Shown piece by piece: positions 43,915-52,251 of a stretch of 64,000 nt of DNA (position 1 is the first letter of the stretch; each line of letters starts with the position of its first letter). The notes under the pieces are model-generated. The model saw nothing but the letters and a program-made list of their open reading frames with translations. It was not told the DNA's origin and ran no database searches. Source of the DNA: an uncultured beta proteobacterium (lineage in GTDB: Bacteria; Pseudomonadota; Gammaproteobacteria; Burkholderiales; SG8-39); the NCBI GenBank assembly GCA_903859155.1, contig CAIOLO010000044.1, positions 1 to 64,000 of the forward strand, given 5' to 3'. Made by a program: the position numbers and the translations under genes.

Positions 43915-45033
43915 TCAGACCGGGATGAAATCGAGTTCGGCGTCGCGCTCGGAAAATGACTCCGCGCCGCGCGGGGTGATCACCACCGGCTCGCCGCACA
44001 TCAGGTAGCCGGTCTCCGGAAGGTATTGATTGGGGTGCATCACGAACACCATGCCCTCCTCCAGCACCACCTCGCTGTCGTCGGTGATGTCCCCGGGCCT
44101 GTCGGAGGTGATCCCCAGGCCGTGGCCGCGCACCCGCATGTAGGGCGGCTGGCAATATTTTCCGTAGCCTGCCTCGCGGAACACGTCGTTGATGGCATTG
44201 GCCACATCGCGCACCTTCGTGCCCGGCAGCGCGGCTTCCTGGCCGCGGTGCATCGCGTCCTGCAGCACCTTGTATTTCTCGCGCAGGAGCGGCGAGGGTT
44301 CGCCGATCACCGTGGTGCGGCAGATCTGCACGAACTGCCCGTGATAGCAGGGCGTGATTTCCGAAAGGATGATGTCGCCCACATCCAGCTTGCGATGGCC
44401 GGCGGCGCGCACCGCGAGATTGTGCTGCGATGCGCTGAGCAGCAGGAAGTTGTCCTCCGCGCCCATGCCCTTCATGTGGCAATACAGATCGGCAGTGAGC
44501 TCGAACTCGCGCATGCCGGGCTTGACGATCTCGCGCAGGCGCTCGTAGCCGCGTTCGGCGATCCAGGTGCCCTTTTTCCCGGCGGCGAGTTCGTCGGCGT
44601 TGCGCACGCGCGCGATCTGGCTGGCAAAGCCGTCATTGGCGGTGCACTTGCCGCCAAGTACACGCTCGATGCTGCTGGCGGTCTGCGCGAACAGCGTCGG
44701 CAGCGCCACCGTGACCACCCGGGCGGGATTCACCTTGATTTTCTTCAACACCCGCTCCACCCCTTCGGCCAGGTCGTCGCAGCCGAGCGTGTCATCGGTG
44801 CGGCTCAGGTCCGCGGCGCGCTCGGCATCCCAGGCCGGCGTGACCACCAGTGTGGAGCGGCCCGAGCGCTCAATGATGACCGCGGCTTCGCCGATCGGCC
44901 GCACGCCGGAAAACACGAACACCACATTGGAGTCGAGGAACAGGTTCTGGCCGTTGCAGGCGGCCAGCATCGCCTCAAAACCCTCCTTCTCCAGGTAGTC
45001 CGCCGTTTCCTCTATCCTGATGTCCCTTGCCAT
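43915..45033 (-). CDS. M24-family hydrolase (creatinase/aminopeptidase P-like)
   Basis: A 372-residue M24 fold protein. The catalytic-domain His is kept in RVRGHGLGITSDRPG. The two Asp ligands of metallo-aminopeptidases appear replaced (SEITPCYHG and QICRT), and the usual E-x-GMVFTIEP reads EEGMVFVMHP. This pattern suits a metal-independent creatinase-like hydrolase acting on a C-N bond, not a dinuclear metallopeptidase. The start at 45033 has GGGAAGG upstream. It is first in a three-gene unit with a second M24 protein and a Bug receptor, and is divergent from another Bug gene. Confidence 0.8.
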   Translation of the reverse strand: MARDIRIEETADYLEKEGFEAMLAACNGQNLFLDSNVVFVFSGVRPIGEAAVIIERSGRSTLVVTPAWDAERAADLSRTDDTLGCDDLAEGVERVLKKIKVNPARVVTVALPTLFAQTASSIERVLGGKCTANDGFASQIARVRNADELAAGKKGTWIAERGYERLREIVKPGMREFELTADLYCHMKGMGAEDNFLLLSASQHNLAVRAAGHRKLDVGDIILSEITPCYHGQFVQICRTTVIGEPSPLLREKYKVLQDAMHRGQEAALPGTKVRDVANAINDVFREAGYGKYCQPPYMRVRGHGLGITSDRPGDITDDSEVVLEEGMVFVMHPNQYLPETGYLMCGEPVVITPRGAESFSERDAELDFIPV

Positions 45034-45220
45034 GGCCTTCCCTTCGCTGCTGAGTCTGGCTTTATAGCACCTGGTGCGGACTCGGGCAATGCGGCCGGGT
45101 AGTTCTGTGCCGGCGTAGCAAAAGGAAAGCACAGTGCCGACGTTGGTACCTGACGTTACACTTACCGGCAATTGCCACGCGTTTGGCGCGGCTTCAGAAA
45201 ACATCAACCGGAGCAAAGGT

Positions 45221-46192
45221 ATGAAACTCTTCACTGGCACCAAACTTCCAGCTCTGTTGTTTGCCCTCCTTGCAATCGCCCCGGCCGTGCAGGCGCAGTC
45301 CTACCCCGCCAAGCCGGTGCGCCTGATCCTCACTTATTCGGGAGGCATCGACGCGATTGCGCGCCTGATCGCTGTGCGCATGACCGAGGGACTCGGCCAG
45401 CCGGTGGTGGTCGAGGGCCAGGCGGGCGCGGGTGGCGCCATCGGCGCGAGCATGGTCGCCAAGGCGGCACCGGACGGATACACCATTCTTTCCAGCACCG
45501 GCAGCACACAGATACAGCGCGGCTTTCTCATCAAGAACGTGCCCTACGATGCGGTCAAGGACTTCACCCCGATCACGCTCTCCTGGGAAACCTTGATCGT
45601 GGTCGGCGCGACCAATAGCGCGCCATTCACCACCTTCCGTGACATGATCGCCTATGCCAAAGCCAATCCCGGAAAAATCTCCTATGGCACTTCGGGACTG
45701 GGAACCAGCCATCACCTGGCGCTGGAGCAGATCAATCTCCTGGCGGGCACCAACATCGTGCACATCCCCTACAAGGGCGGCGACCAGGTGATCACCGATG
45801 TCATCGCCGGACGCATCCAGGCTTCCTCCTCACCCCTGTTCAGCCTGGAGCCCAGTGTGAGCAGCGGCAAGGCCAGGTACCTGGCGTTCGTCAACACCAA
45901 ACGTTTCGAGGGGGCACCCGGGGTGCCCACGGTGCGCGAGACCCTGCCCGGATTCGAGGCGCCGCCGCTGTGGTCGGGCTTTTTCGGGCCGGCCAATCTG
46001 CCGCCCGCCATCGTCAAGCGACTGCACGCTGAAATTACCAGGGTCGTCGGCACCACCGAAGTGAAGGCCCGCCTGTTTGCAGGCGGCCTGCAGCTGGTGA
46101 ACAGCTCCCCCGAAGAACTCGCGCAGGCAATCAAGCGGGATATCCAGACCGTGGCGGGCATTGTCAAGCGGGCGAAAATTCAGCCGGAGTAA
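45221..46192 (+). CDS. Bug/TctC-family periplasmic solute receptor
   Basis: A 323-residue orphan receptor. The signal peptide ends AVQAQ before SYPAKPVRLILTYSGG. It shares the unusual GG-x-(D/E)-x-(I/L/V)-AR loop with the receptor at 41753, suggesting related ligands. Other marks are PDGYTIL, TSHHLALEQ and HIPYKGGDQ. It is transcribed away from the M24 operon across a 187-base gap that should hold both promoters. Hairpins follow the gene. The start at 45221 has an AAAGG ribosome site. Confidence 0.9.
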   Translation: MKLFTGTKLPALLFALLAIAPAVQAQSYPAKPVRLILTYSGGIDAIARLIAVRMTEGLGQPVVVEGQAGAGGAIGASMVAKAAPDGYTILSSTGSTQIQRGFLIKNVPYDAVKDFTPITLSWETLIVVGATNSAPFTTFRDMIAYAKANPGKISYGTSGLGTSHHLALEQINLLAGTNIVHIPYKGGDQVITDVIAGRIQASSSPLFSLEPSVSSGKARYLAFVNTKRFEGAPGVPTVRETLPGFEAPPLWSGFFGPANLPPAIVKRLHAEITRVVGTTEVKARLFAGGLQLVNSSPEELAQAIKRDIQTVAGIVKRAKIQPE

Positions 46193-46226
46193 ATGGCCGG
46201 CATCGAAAACACCAGGCCGACCCGAT

Positions 46227-46280
46227 TGGACATCACGACTTGTGATGTCCAGAATGGCCGCATAAAAGTTTAACTTTTAT
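46227..46280. terminator. Two hairpins between convergent receptor genes
   Basis: First hairpin: 10-bp perfect stem (46227-46236 with 46242-46251, 5-base loop). Second: ATAAAAGT-TTA-ACTTTTAT at 46262-46280, an 8-bp AT-rich stem whose right arm supplies a T-rich stretch on the plus strand. The gap separates two convergent Bug genes, so bidirectional termination is the likely role. Confidence 0.55.
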
Positions 46281-46347
46281 TTAAACAACACAAGCATCCG
46301 CGTATGTTTCCAGCCAGTTAAGTTGTCAGTTACAACAATAAAAACAG

Positions 46348-47337
46348 TTATTCCGGTTTGATTCCAGCCAGCTTGGCGGCCCTGCCGAACACCTCGAATG
46401 CCTGCTTGTAGGCCACCGCGAATTCCTCGGGCGTGTTGCCCACGCCGGTGTGCATGTTGGTCTCCAGCCAGTTGCGCGCCTCCGGGGTTTTCAAGGATGC
46501 GGCGAGCTCGCGATACAGGCGCACGACAATCGGCCGCGGCAGAGCCGGCTGGCCGAACAGCGCATACCAGGACGCGGGCTTCTGAAACGAAGGCACGGTT
46601 TCGGTGAAGGTCTCCAGGTCCGGCGCACCGGGATAGCGTTTGGGTTCGAGCAGCGCGAGGATCCTGATCTTGCCGGCCTTCTCCAGCGGCCGTGCCGTAC
46701 CCAGCGTCAGGAGGGTCATTTCGATGCGCCCGCCGAACAAGTCGTTGAGCGCCTGCGGCGGCCCCTTGTAGGGCACGTGCACGATATCGAGACCCGCAGC
46801 CTGTTTTATCAATTCACCGGTGAAATGAAAAAACGAACCGATGCCCGGCGAGCCGTAAGACATCTTGCCCGGATTGCGCTTCACATGATCGACGAATTCC
46901 CTGACATTCGTCACCGGCACCTGCGGGTTGAGCAGCAGCACCGTCACCGGCTCGGCGGCGATACTGATGGGCAACAATTCCCTGGCCGGGTCGATGGGCA
47001 GGGTCTTGGAGATAAACACGCTGGTCACCACCTGGCTGGGCGTGGCCCAGAGCAGGGTGTAGCCGTCGGGCGCGGCGTGCGCCACAAGTTCGGCGCCGAT
47101 CATGCCGTTGGCGCCGGCGCGGTTCTCGCCTATGACGGGGTAGCCCATGGCCTCGCCCATTTTGGTGCCGACCAGGCGCCCGAAGAGTTCGAACGACGAT
47201 CCGGGAAGCGTCGGCAGAATCAAGCGGATGGGTTTGGCCGGATAGTCCTGTGCATGGGCGGGAAGCTGCGCGATCCCCAGGCCGATGCCCGCGGCGCAAT
47301 ACAGCGCGCCCTTGATGAACTGCCGAAACGGATTCAT
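46348..47337 (-). CDS. Bug/TctC-family periplasmic solute receptor
   Basis: A 329-residue orphan receptor with a signal peptide ending PAHAQ before DYPAKPIRLILPTLPG. Marks are PDGYTLLWAT, GSFFHFTGELIKQ and HVPYKGPPQAL. It is 29 bases downstream of a glutathione S-transferase gene on the same strand, so the two may be cotranscribed. The ligand is unknown. The first ATG at 47337 is preceded by AGGAG and begins the basic n-region of the signal peptide. Confidence 0.9.
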   Translation of the reverse strand: MNPFRQFIKGALYCAAGIGLGIAQLPAHAQDYPAKPIRLILPTLPGSSFELFGRLVGTKMGEAMGYPVIGENRAGANGMIGAELVAHAAPDGYTLLWATPSQVVTSVFISKTLPIDPARELLPISIAAEPVTVLLLNPQVPVTNVREFVDHVKRNPGKMSYGSPGIGSFFHFTGELIKQAAGLDIVHVPYKGPPQALNDLFGGRIEMTLLTLGTARPLEKAGKIRILALLEPKRYPGAPDLETFTETVPSFQKPASWYALFGQPALPRPIVVRLYRELAASLKTPEARNWLETNMHTGVGNTPEEFAVAYKQAFEVFGRAAKLAGIKPE

Positions 47338-47366
47338 GACTGTCTCCTTCTTTTAATTCCGGGATA

Positions 47367-48152
47367 TTAGAGCGATCCGATGATCCGGCTCACCAGCGGC
47401 CAGGGATCGAAGTCCAGTTTCCTGAATGGTGCCCAGTCGTCTGCACCCATGCGCTGGAATACTGCCTTATCGACGCATTCCTGCTTGTGCATGCGCTGGT
47501 ACCAGGCGGCGACGCCCGGACGCTTGTCCCACATGCGCGAAAGACCGATCAGGTCGAGGCGGATCACATAGGGAATCACGGCGATATCGGCAAGCGACAG
47601 GCGCTCTCCGGCAAGATAGGACCAGCGACCGGTCGATTCCTCTATCCAGTCGAGCAGCTTTTCGTGGAATTCGATCGATTCCACCACGTACTTGGAGTCC
47701 ATGCCAAGCTTCACCACGTCGCGTTTGTACTCGGAGCGTTTTTTGCTCGGGGCCTTGGCGAAATAGGCTTCCCGCTCGGCCTCGCTCTTGTCCGCCAGGT
47801 TCGGCCGGAACACGGTGGCAAAGCTGATGACGGTGCAGTAGTTGTGCACGTATTCGTCGATCAGCTTGTTGAACAGGCGCACCCTGGCTCGCTGGTGGAA
47901 CTCGGCAGGCATCAGTGCGGGCTCGGGATATTTTTCATCGAGGTAATAGAGAATCACCGATGACTCGATTACCGGCACCGCGTCATCCACCAGTGTCGGC
48001 ACCACCGCGTTGGCATTGAGTTTCAGATATTCGGGCGTGAACAATTGGTCGCCCGAGATGTTGTGCTCCCTGGCCTGCAAGCCTTTCGCGGCCAGCGCAA
48101 TGCGCACTTTCTGCGCGCAGACCGAATTGACACTGTGATATAGCTCAAGCAT
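47367..48152 (-). CDS. Glutathione S-transferase-family protein
   Basis: A 261-residue cytoplasmic GST-like enzyme. The N-terminal thioredoxin-fold domain (LELYHSVNSVCAQKVRIAL) has Ser and Cys at the usual active-site turn, and VVPTLVDD plus VIESSVILYYLDE are the glutathione-binding cis-Pro and ESxxI elements. The C-terminal helical domain carries the N-capping box LSLADIAVIPYV. The start at 48152 is set by the first strand. It is divergent from the selenoprotein candidate, only 146 bases away, and precedes a Bug receptor gene. Such GSTs often dechlorinate or isomerise aromatic intermediates, but the substrate is unknown. Confidence 0.88.
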   Translation of the reverse strand: MLELYHSVNSVCAQKVRIALAAKGLQAREHNISGDQLFTPEYLKLNANAVVPTLVDDAVPVIESSVILYYLDEKYPEPALMPAEFHQRARVRLFNKLIDEYVHNYCTVISFATVFRPNLADKSEAEREAYFAKAPSKKRSEYKRDVVKLGMDSKYVVESIEFHEKLLDWIEESTGRWSYLAGERLSLADIAVIPYVIRLDLIGLSRMWDKRPGVAAWYQRMHKQECVDKAVFQRMGADDWAPFRKLDFDPWPLVSRIIGSL

Positions 48153-48298
48153 GGTGGCTCCTGTTTGCGGATGGTCGGCAGTGTGCATTAACGCGGGCAT
48201 TTTCGCCAAACGACCGGGGCCGGATCAGACCCGACGCGGCGGCCAGCAGCGGAATCGGCGTAGAATTCCTGCGTCACCCCAACAGAAAGCCTGCTGCA

Positions 48299-48925
48299 AT
48301 GGCTGATCCTATCGTCGTCAACGTCTTCTCCGATTACGTTTGACCCTGGTGCTACCTCAGTACCGTGCGTATTGAGAAACTGAAAGCAAACTACGACATC
48401 GTCGTCAACCTGGTGCATTTTCCGCTGCACGCCGACACGCCCGCCGAGGGCGTCTCCCTGGATGTATTGTTCCCCGGCAGCAAGGCCGCCGAACGCGCCG
48501 CCAGGCAGGAGCGCATGATGGGCCTGATGGAGGCCGAAGGCCTGCCCTACGGCGAGCGCACCCACACCTACAACAGCCGCCTGGCGCAGGAACTGGGCAA
48601 ATGGGCCGATACCCAGGAGGGCGGCGCGGCCTTGCACGATGCGATTTACAAGGCCTATTTCGTCGAAGGCAAAAACATCGGCGACCTGGAAACCCTGGTA
48701 GCACTGGCGCAATCGGCAGGCCTCTCCGCCGAGGCGGCGCGTAAGGTGCTCAGCGAGCGCAGCTTCAAGGATGCGATAGACGAGGACTGGTCATCGTCGC
48801 GCAAGGCGGGTGTCACCGGAGTGCCCACCTTTGCCGCCGGCGGCTACGGTGTGGTGGGCGCGCAACCCTACGAGGTGCTGGAAGAACTCATGACGACGGC
48901 GGGGGCGAAGCCGCGGAATGTCTGA
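48299..48925 (+). CDS. Candidate selenoprotein: DsbA/FrnE-like oxidoreductase with in-frame UGA (UPWC)
   Basis: A 208-residue thioredoxin-fold protein of the DsbA/FrnE (2-hydroxychromene-2-carboxylate isomerase-like) group, if the UGA at 48341-48343 (codon 15) is read as selenocysteine. The N-terminus reads VVNVFSDYV-U-PWCYL, exactly where FrnE-type proteins have CPWC, and the second Cys is kept. Downstream landmarks HFPLHADTP and the cis-Pro loop GVTGVPTF are intact, with no other stop. A hairpin fitting a bacterial SECIS follows 12 bases after the UGA. Ignoring the UGA would leave a GTG start at 48365 and a protein without its active site. No sel genes are in the window. The alternative is a point nonsense mutation or sequencing error (TGC or TGT to TGA). 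Confidence 0.72.
48356..48376 (+). promoter_or_regulatory. Candidate bacterial SECIS element
   Basis: CTCAGTAC (48356-48363) pairs with GTATTGAG (48369-48376) over 8 bp with one G-U wobble, leaving the loop CGTGC. The loop starts 20 bases after the UGA and has G at its second position. These features fit the usual bSECIS model: apical loop about 16-37 bases from the UGA, a stem of at least 4 bp, and a G within the first two loop bases. Confidence 0.6.
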
Positions 48926-48960
48926 CGATTTTGCCGGTTTTGGGGTGATTACTGTCGCAA

Positions 48961-49374
48961 CTATTTCATAGGTAGATATTTCATCAGACGTACCAGGTCT
49001 CGGTCGAAGCTGAAGACTTTCCAGCCATTTTCGTGCGCAGTAGCGGCAACCAGCGCGTCCACGAAGTCCACGTTCTGGTCCCGATAAAGCGTCAACGCTC
49101 GGCGCACAGCCCCAGATTCAGTTGCGACACCACGGTAATCGAGCAAACCCAGAAGTTTGTTCGCGACATCCTCTCGCGTGATCGTATAGACGCGCGTCAG
49201 CACATATACACACTCGGCGAAGACGGCAGCGGGAGTATAGGCTGTCGCCGACCCTTCTCGGACCGGCTCGAAAAATGCCTTGGCGCGCTCGAAATGCGCT
49301 CTCTCGTTTCCGAGCAGCAGGGAAACGATGACGTTTGCGTCAACGACGCTTGTGCTTTTGTCTGACAACGGCAT
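48961..49374 (-). CDS. vapC: PIN-domain toxin (VapC-like)
   Basis: A 137-residue PIN-domain ribonuclease, the toxin of a type II toxin-antitoxin pair. Acidic active-site positions are visible in VVDANVIVSLL, FAECVYVLTR, DFVDALVAA and FSFDRDLVR. VapC-type toxins cut tRNA or rRNA when free of antitoxin. The start at 49374 lies inside the antitoxin gene (35-base overlap), which ties their translation. The pair sits alone between the selenoprotein candidate and a Bug receptor gene. Confidence 0.85.
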   Translation of the reverse strand: MPLSDKSTSVVDANVIVSLLLGNERAHFERAKAFFEPVREGSATAYTPAAVFAECVYVLTRVYTITREDVANKLLGLLDYRGVATESGAVRRALTLYRDQNVDFVDALVAATAHENGWKVFSFDRDLVRLMKYLPMK

Positions 49375-49585
49375 CCCAGGCCCGCTCACGTGCAAGCGCA
49401 TAGGGCACCGGTTTTCTAGCGTAGTGCGCCAGACTTCCAGCCAGATCCGCTACCGGCTCGATACTGACTTTGCCGGCGTCGCAAACTATCCGGACAAAAT
49501 CCGTACCGAGTACTTCACGAACCTCGCGCGGCAGCGTGATCTGTCCCTTGCTGGAAACTTTAGTGCTCTTTACCACGGCACTCAT
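49340..49585 (-). CDS. AbrB/SpoVT-domain antitoxin
   Basis: An 81-residue antitoxin with an AbrB-type swapped-hairpin DNA-binding domain: STKVSSKGQITLPREVREVLG is the family signature at about residues 7-27. The C-terminal half should wrap the PIN toxin. It lies first in the pair, as usual for antitoxins, and would repress its own promoter. An A/T-rich stretch with a possible AAGG ribosome site precedes the ATG. Confidence 0.88.
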   Translation of the reverse strand: MSAVVKSTKVSSKGQITLPREVREVLGTDFVRIVCDAGKVSIEPVADLAGSLAHYARKPVPYALARERAWDAVVRQKHKRR

Positions 49586-49666
49586 GCTTTACACCTTGGT
49601 TATTCCTTTACATTTTAACGTAGAACGGCCGATCAAGGGATGCCTGCTTGCCCGACAAGACACGCG

Positions 49667-50641
49667 CTAATCGATCTTGATGCCCAGGCCGCGCACCAGC
49701 TTGCCGTAGCGTTCATGCTCGCTGAGGATGAACTGGCCGAAGGCCTCGCGCGTGGTGATCCAGGATTCCGCGCCGCCGACACTGCTGATTCTTTCCGCCA
49801 CTTCCTTGTTGGCAAGTGCGCTGTTGATTTCATTGTGCAGCCGCGCGACGATGGGCTCGGGCGTGCCCGCCGGTCCCCAGATGCCCAGCCAGTTGTTGAA
49901 CGAAACCCCCGGGAAGAACTCGCCTATGGTCGGAACGTCCGCCAGGTAGGTCAGGCGGTTCTTGCCTGAGACGGCGACCGCGCGCAGCTTGCCGGCCTTG
50001 ATCTGCGGCGCTGCGGATGTGCCCGCCACAACCACGGGGACGTCTCCCGCAATCGCCGCGATCACCGCGGGCGTGCCGCTCTTGTAGGGCACGTGGGTAA
50101 GCTCGATCCCCGCCTGCTGCTTGATGGCCTCCATGGTCAGATGATGGATGCTGGCGTTGCCGCCGGATGCGAAATTGAGCGGCGGATTGGCGCGCTTCGC
50201 ATAATCGAGAAACTCCTTGAAAGTCTTCACGGGCACAGAAGGATGCACCGAGACCACCACCTGGCTGATGGTGGTGCTCGCAATCGGCACGATGTCCTTG
50301 AGCGTGTCGAAAGGCATCTTGGCATAGACGTGCGGATTGATCGCCACCAGGCTGTCCGCGCCGTACAGGATAGTGTAGCCGTCGGGCGGCGCCTTGGCGA
50401 CGTATTCTCCGGCAATGTTGCCGTTGGACCCTACACGGTTCTCGACGACGACCTGTTGCCCCAGTCTCTCCGACATTGCGGGCGCGATCACCCGGGCGCC
50501 GATATCGGGCGCCCCGCCGGGTGCGATCAGCACGATCAGACGGATAGGTTTCACCGGGTAGGACTGCGCTTGCGCGTAAGAGTGCAGAAACGCGAACGCG
50601 ACCGGCGCGAACGCGAGAACCAGCTTGCTGACAGAATGCAT
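49667..50641 (-). CDS. Bug/TctC-family periplasmic solute receptor
   Basis: A 324-residue orphan receptor. The signal peptide ends YAQAQ before SYPVKPIRLIVLIAPGG. Marks are PDGYTILYG, GGNASIHHLTMEAIKQ and HVPYKSGTP. ATG at 50641 is the start; an in-frame TTG four codons earlier is less likely. It is followed on the same strand by the toxin-antitoxin pair, separated by about 80 bases. Upstream lies another Bug gene in the same direction, 205 bases away. Confidence 0.9.
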   Translation of the reverse strand: MHSVSKLVLAFAPVAFAFLHSYAQAQSYPVKPIRLIVLIAPGGAPDIGARVIAPAMSERLGQQVVVENRVGSNGNIAGEYVAKAPPDGYTILYGADSLVAINPHVYAKMPFDTLKDIVPIASTTISQVVVSVHPSVPVKTFKEFLDYAKRANPPLNFASGGNASIHHLTMEAIKQQAGIELTHVPYKSGTPAVIAAIAGDVPVVVAGTSAAPQIKAGKLRAVAVSGKNRLTYLADVPTIGEFFPGVSFNNWLGIWGPAGTPEPIVARLHNEINSALANKEVAERISSVGGAESWITTREAFGQFILSEHERYGKLVRGLGIKID

Positions 50642-50846
50642 GAGCGCTCCCAAATGAACAGAACCGAAGCATCCTGCGCGCCATCCGCGGCCGATGTCAA
50701 GCCTCCGGAATCATGCAGCCATGCACGGCCACCGATACGGCCGCATTGGAAATACGGAAATCGAACCATGAACCAACATCAGGTTGCTTCAAGTTTCTTG
50801 CAGGCGCTGGGTTGAACCCCTGACCCGCAACAGCCCTTCGATGGGC

Positions 50847-51821
50847 TCAGTCGGCGCTCGCGCCACTGGCCTTGACGACCAGCTCATAGCGGGCGAGTTC
50901 GGCTTTCATGAATGCGCCGAACTGCTCGGGCGTGGTGGGAACCGGTTCGGCCATCAGTGCCGCAAAACGCGTCTTCGTCTCCGCGGCATTGAGTGCCGCG
51001 ACGAATGCCTGATTGAGCCGCGCGACCACGCCGGCAGGCGTTGCGGCAGGCGCCACCAGGCCCCACCATGTATCGATCTCGAAACCCTTCAGGGTCTCGG
51101 CCACTGCCGGGATATCGGGCAGCACCGCTGAACGCCTCGCAGTGGTGACCGCCAGCGCTCGCAGTTTGCCGGCGTGGATATTGGGTGCCGCGGTGGCGAG
51201 ATTGTCGAAATTGAAATGCACCTGCCCGCCCAGGAGCGCCAACTGCGCGGGTGCGCCGCCATTGTAGGGAATATGCACGGCGTAAATGCCGGCAGCCTTC
51301 TTGAACATCTCGCCGGCCAGATGGCCGGCGCTGCCGTTGCCGCCGGAACCGTAATCCAGCTTGGCCGGATTGGCACTTGCAAACCGGATCAGGTCGGCCA
51401 CGTTGCCGATGCCGTAGCGGCGCGCGGTCTCGATGTTCATCACCAGCACATTGGGCACGCGGACCACCTGCGTGATCGGCGCGAAATCCCTGGCCGCGTC
51501 AAAGGGCATCCTGGCGAACAACCAGGGATTGATGGCGTGGGTGGCCACCGCGCTCACTCCGATGGTGGCACCGTCGGGCGCGGCCTTGGCGACCAGGTCC
51601 GCACCGATGTTGCCGCCGCCCCCGGGTCGGTTGTCGACGACCACCACCCCGAGCGAATTCCTGACGCCCTCGGCCAGCACTCTGACGGTGACATCGATCG
51701 GCCCGCCCGCCGCATAGGGAACGATCAGGCGGATGGGCTTGCCCGCGCCCTGCGCCAGCGCGGCGCCGGCCACGCCGCAGAGAACCTGCGCGGCGACAAG
51801 ACAAACAATGAATTTCGGCAC
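50847..51821 (-). CDS. Bug/TctC-family periplasmic solute receptor (GTG start)
   Basis: A 324-residue orphan receptor. No ATG precedes the signal peptide; the GTG at 51821 directly before PKFIVCLVAAQVLCG is taken as the start. The signal ends ALAQ and the mature part begins GAGKPIRLIVPYAAGGP, lacking the usual Tyr-Pro. PDGATIG, SAGHLAGEMFKKA and HIPYNGGAP are family marks. It is 23 bases downstream of an FmdB-type zinc-ribbon gene on the same strand, suggesting cotranscription. Confidence 0.85.
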   Translation of the reverse strand: MPKFIVCLVAAQVLCGVAGAALAQGAGKPIRLIVPYAAGGPIDVTVRVLAEGVRNSLGVVVVDNRPGGGGNIGADLVAKAAPDGATIGVSAVATHAINPWLFARMPFDAARDFAPITQVVRVPNVLVMNIETARRYGIGNVADLIRFASANPAKLDYGSGGNGSAGHLAGEMFKKAAGIYAVHIPYNGGAPAQLALLGGQVHFNFDNLATAAPNIHAGKLRALAVTTARRSAVLPDIPAVAETLKGFEIDTWWGLVAPAATPAGVVARLNQAFVAALNAAETKTRFAALMAEPVPTTPEQFGAFMKAELARYELVVKASGASAD

Positions 51822-51844
51822 GGACACCCGCGACGACGGGTGAA

Positions 51845-52066
51845 TTATCGGCAGGCGCAATTGCCGCCGCAGCAGCTTTGCAGACTGTTGCCGGTGCTCG
51901 CCGCGCTGGGACTGGTAAACATGCCGTGCAGGGCCGGCACGGTAAGTGTCACCCGCGGCGAGGCCGCCGCACACTTCGGGCAGGGCTGGGGGTCGCGAAA
52001 CTGCGCCAGCGGCCGGATCGCAGTGAAACCGCCGCAGCTGGCGCACTCGTATTCGTAGGTTGGCAT
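51845..52066 (-). CDS. FmdB-family zinc-ribbon protein
   Basis: A 73-residue protein with MPTYEYECASCG and PCPKCAA, a two-knuckle zinc ribbon typical of FmdB-type regulators that often sit with amidase or formamidase genes. A Cys-rich tail (SCCGGNCACR) is extra. The start at 52066 is exact, since the family begins at MPTYEY. It precedes a Bug receptor gene; no amidase lies next to it, although M24 and hydantoinase-type genes are within 10 kb. Regulation of the receptor is possible but unproven. Confidence 0.88.
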   Translation of the reverse strand: MPTYEYECASCGGFTAIRPLAQFRDPQPCPKCAAASPRVTLTVPALHGMFTSPSAASTGNSLQSCCGGNCACR

Positions 52067-52251
52067 GGTGTTGGAGAGCCTGTTCCGGAATTTTCGCTTT
52101 GGACGGCGCAAATGATACCAAGGTTCCGGCCTCGCCCCGGTTTGACACCCGCTTTCCGGTGTTATCGGCCCGGGAAAGGACCACTTGATTGCCGCTGCAT
52201 AAACGTTTCTAATCGGGTGCGCGCAACACCACATGGAAGAAAAAAAACACG

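Noticed and set aside
48365-48925. GTG start giving a 186-residue protein in the FrnE-like gene
   Set aside because: It begins after the active-site motif and inside the hairpin loop; the homologous N-terminus lies upstream across the UGA.
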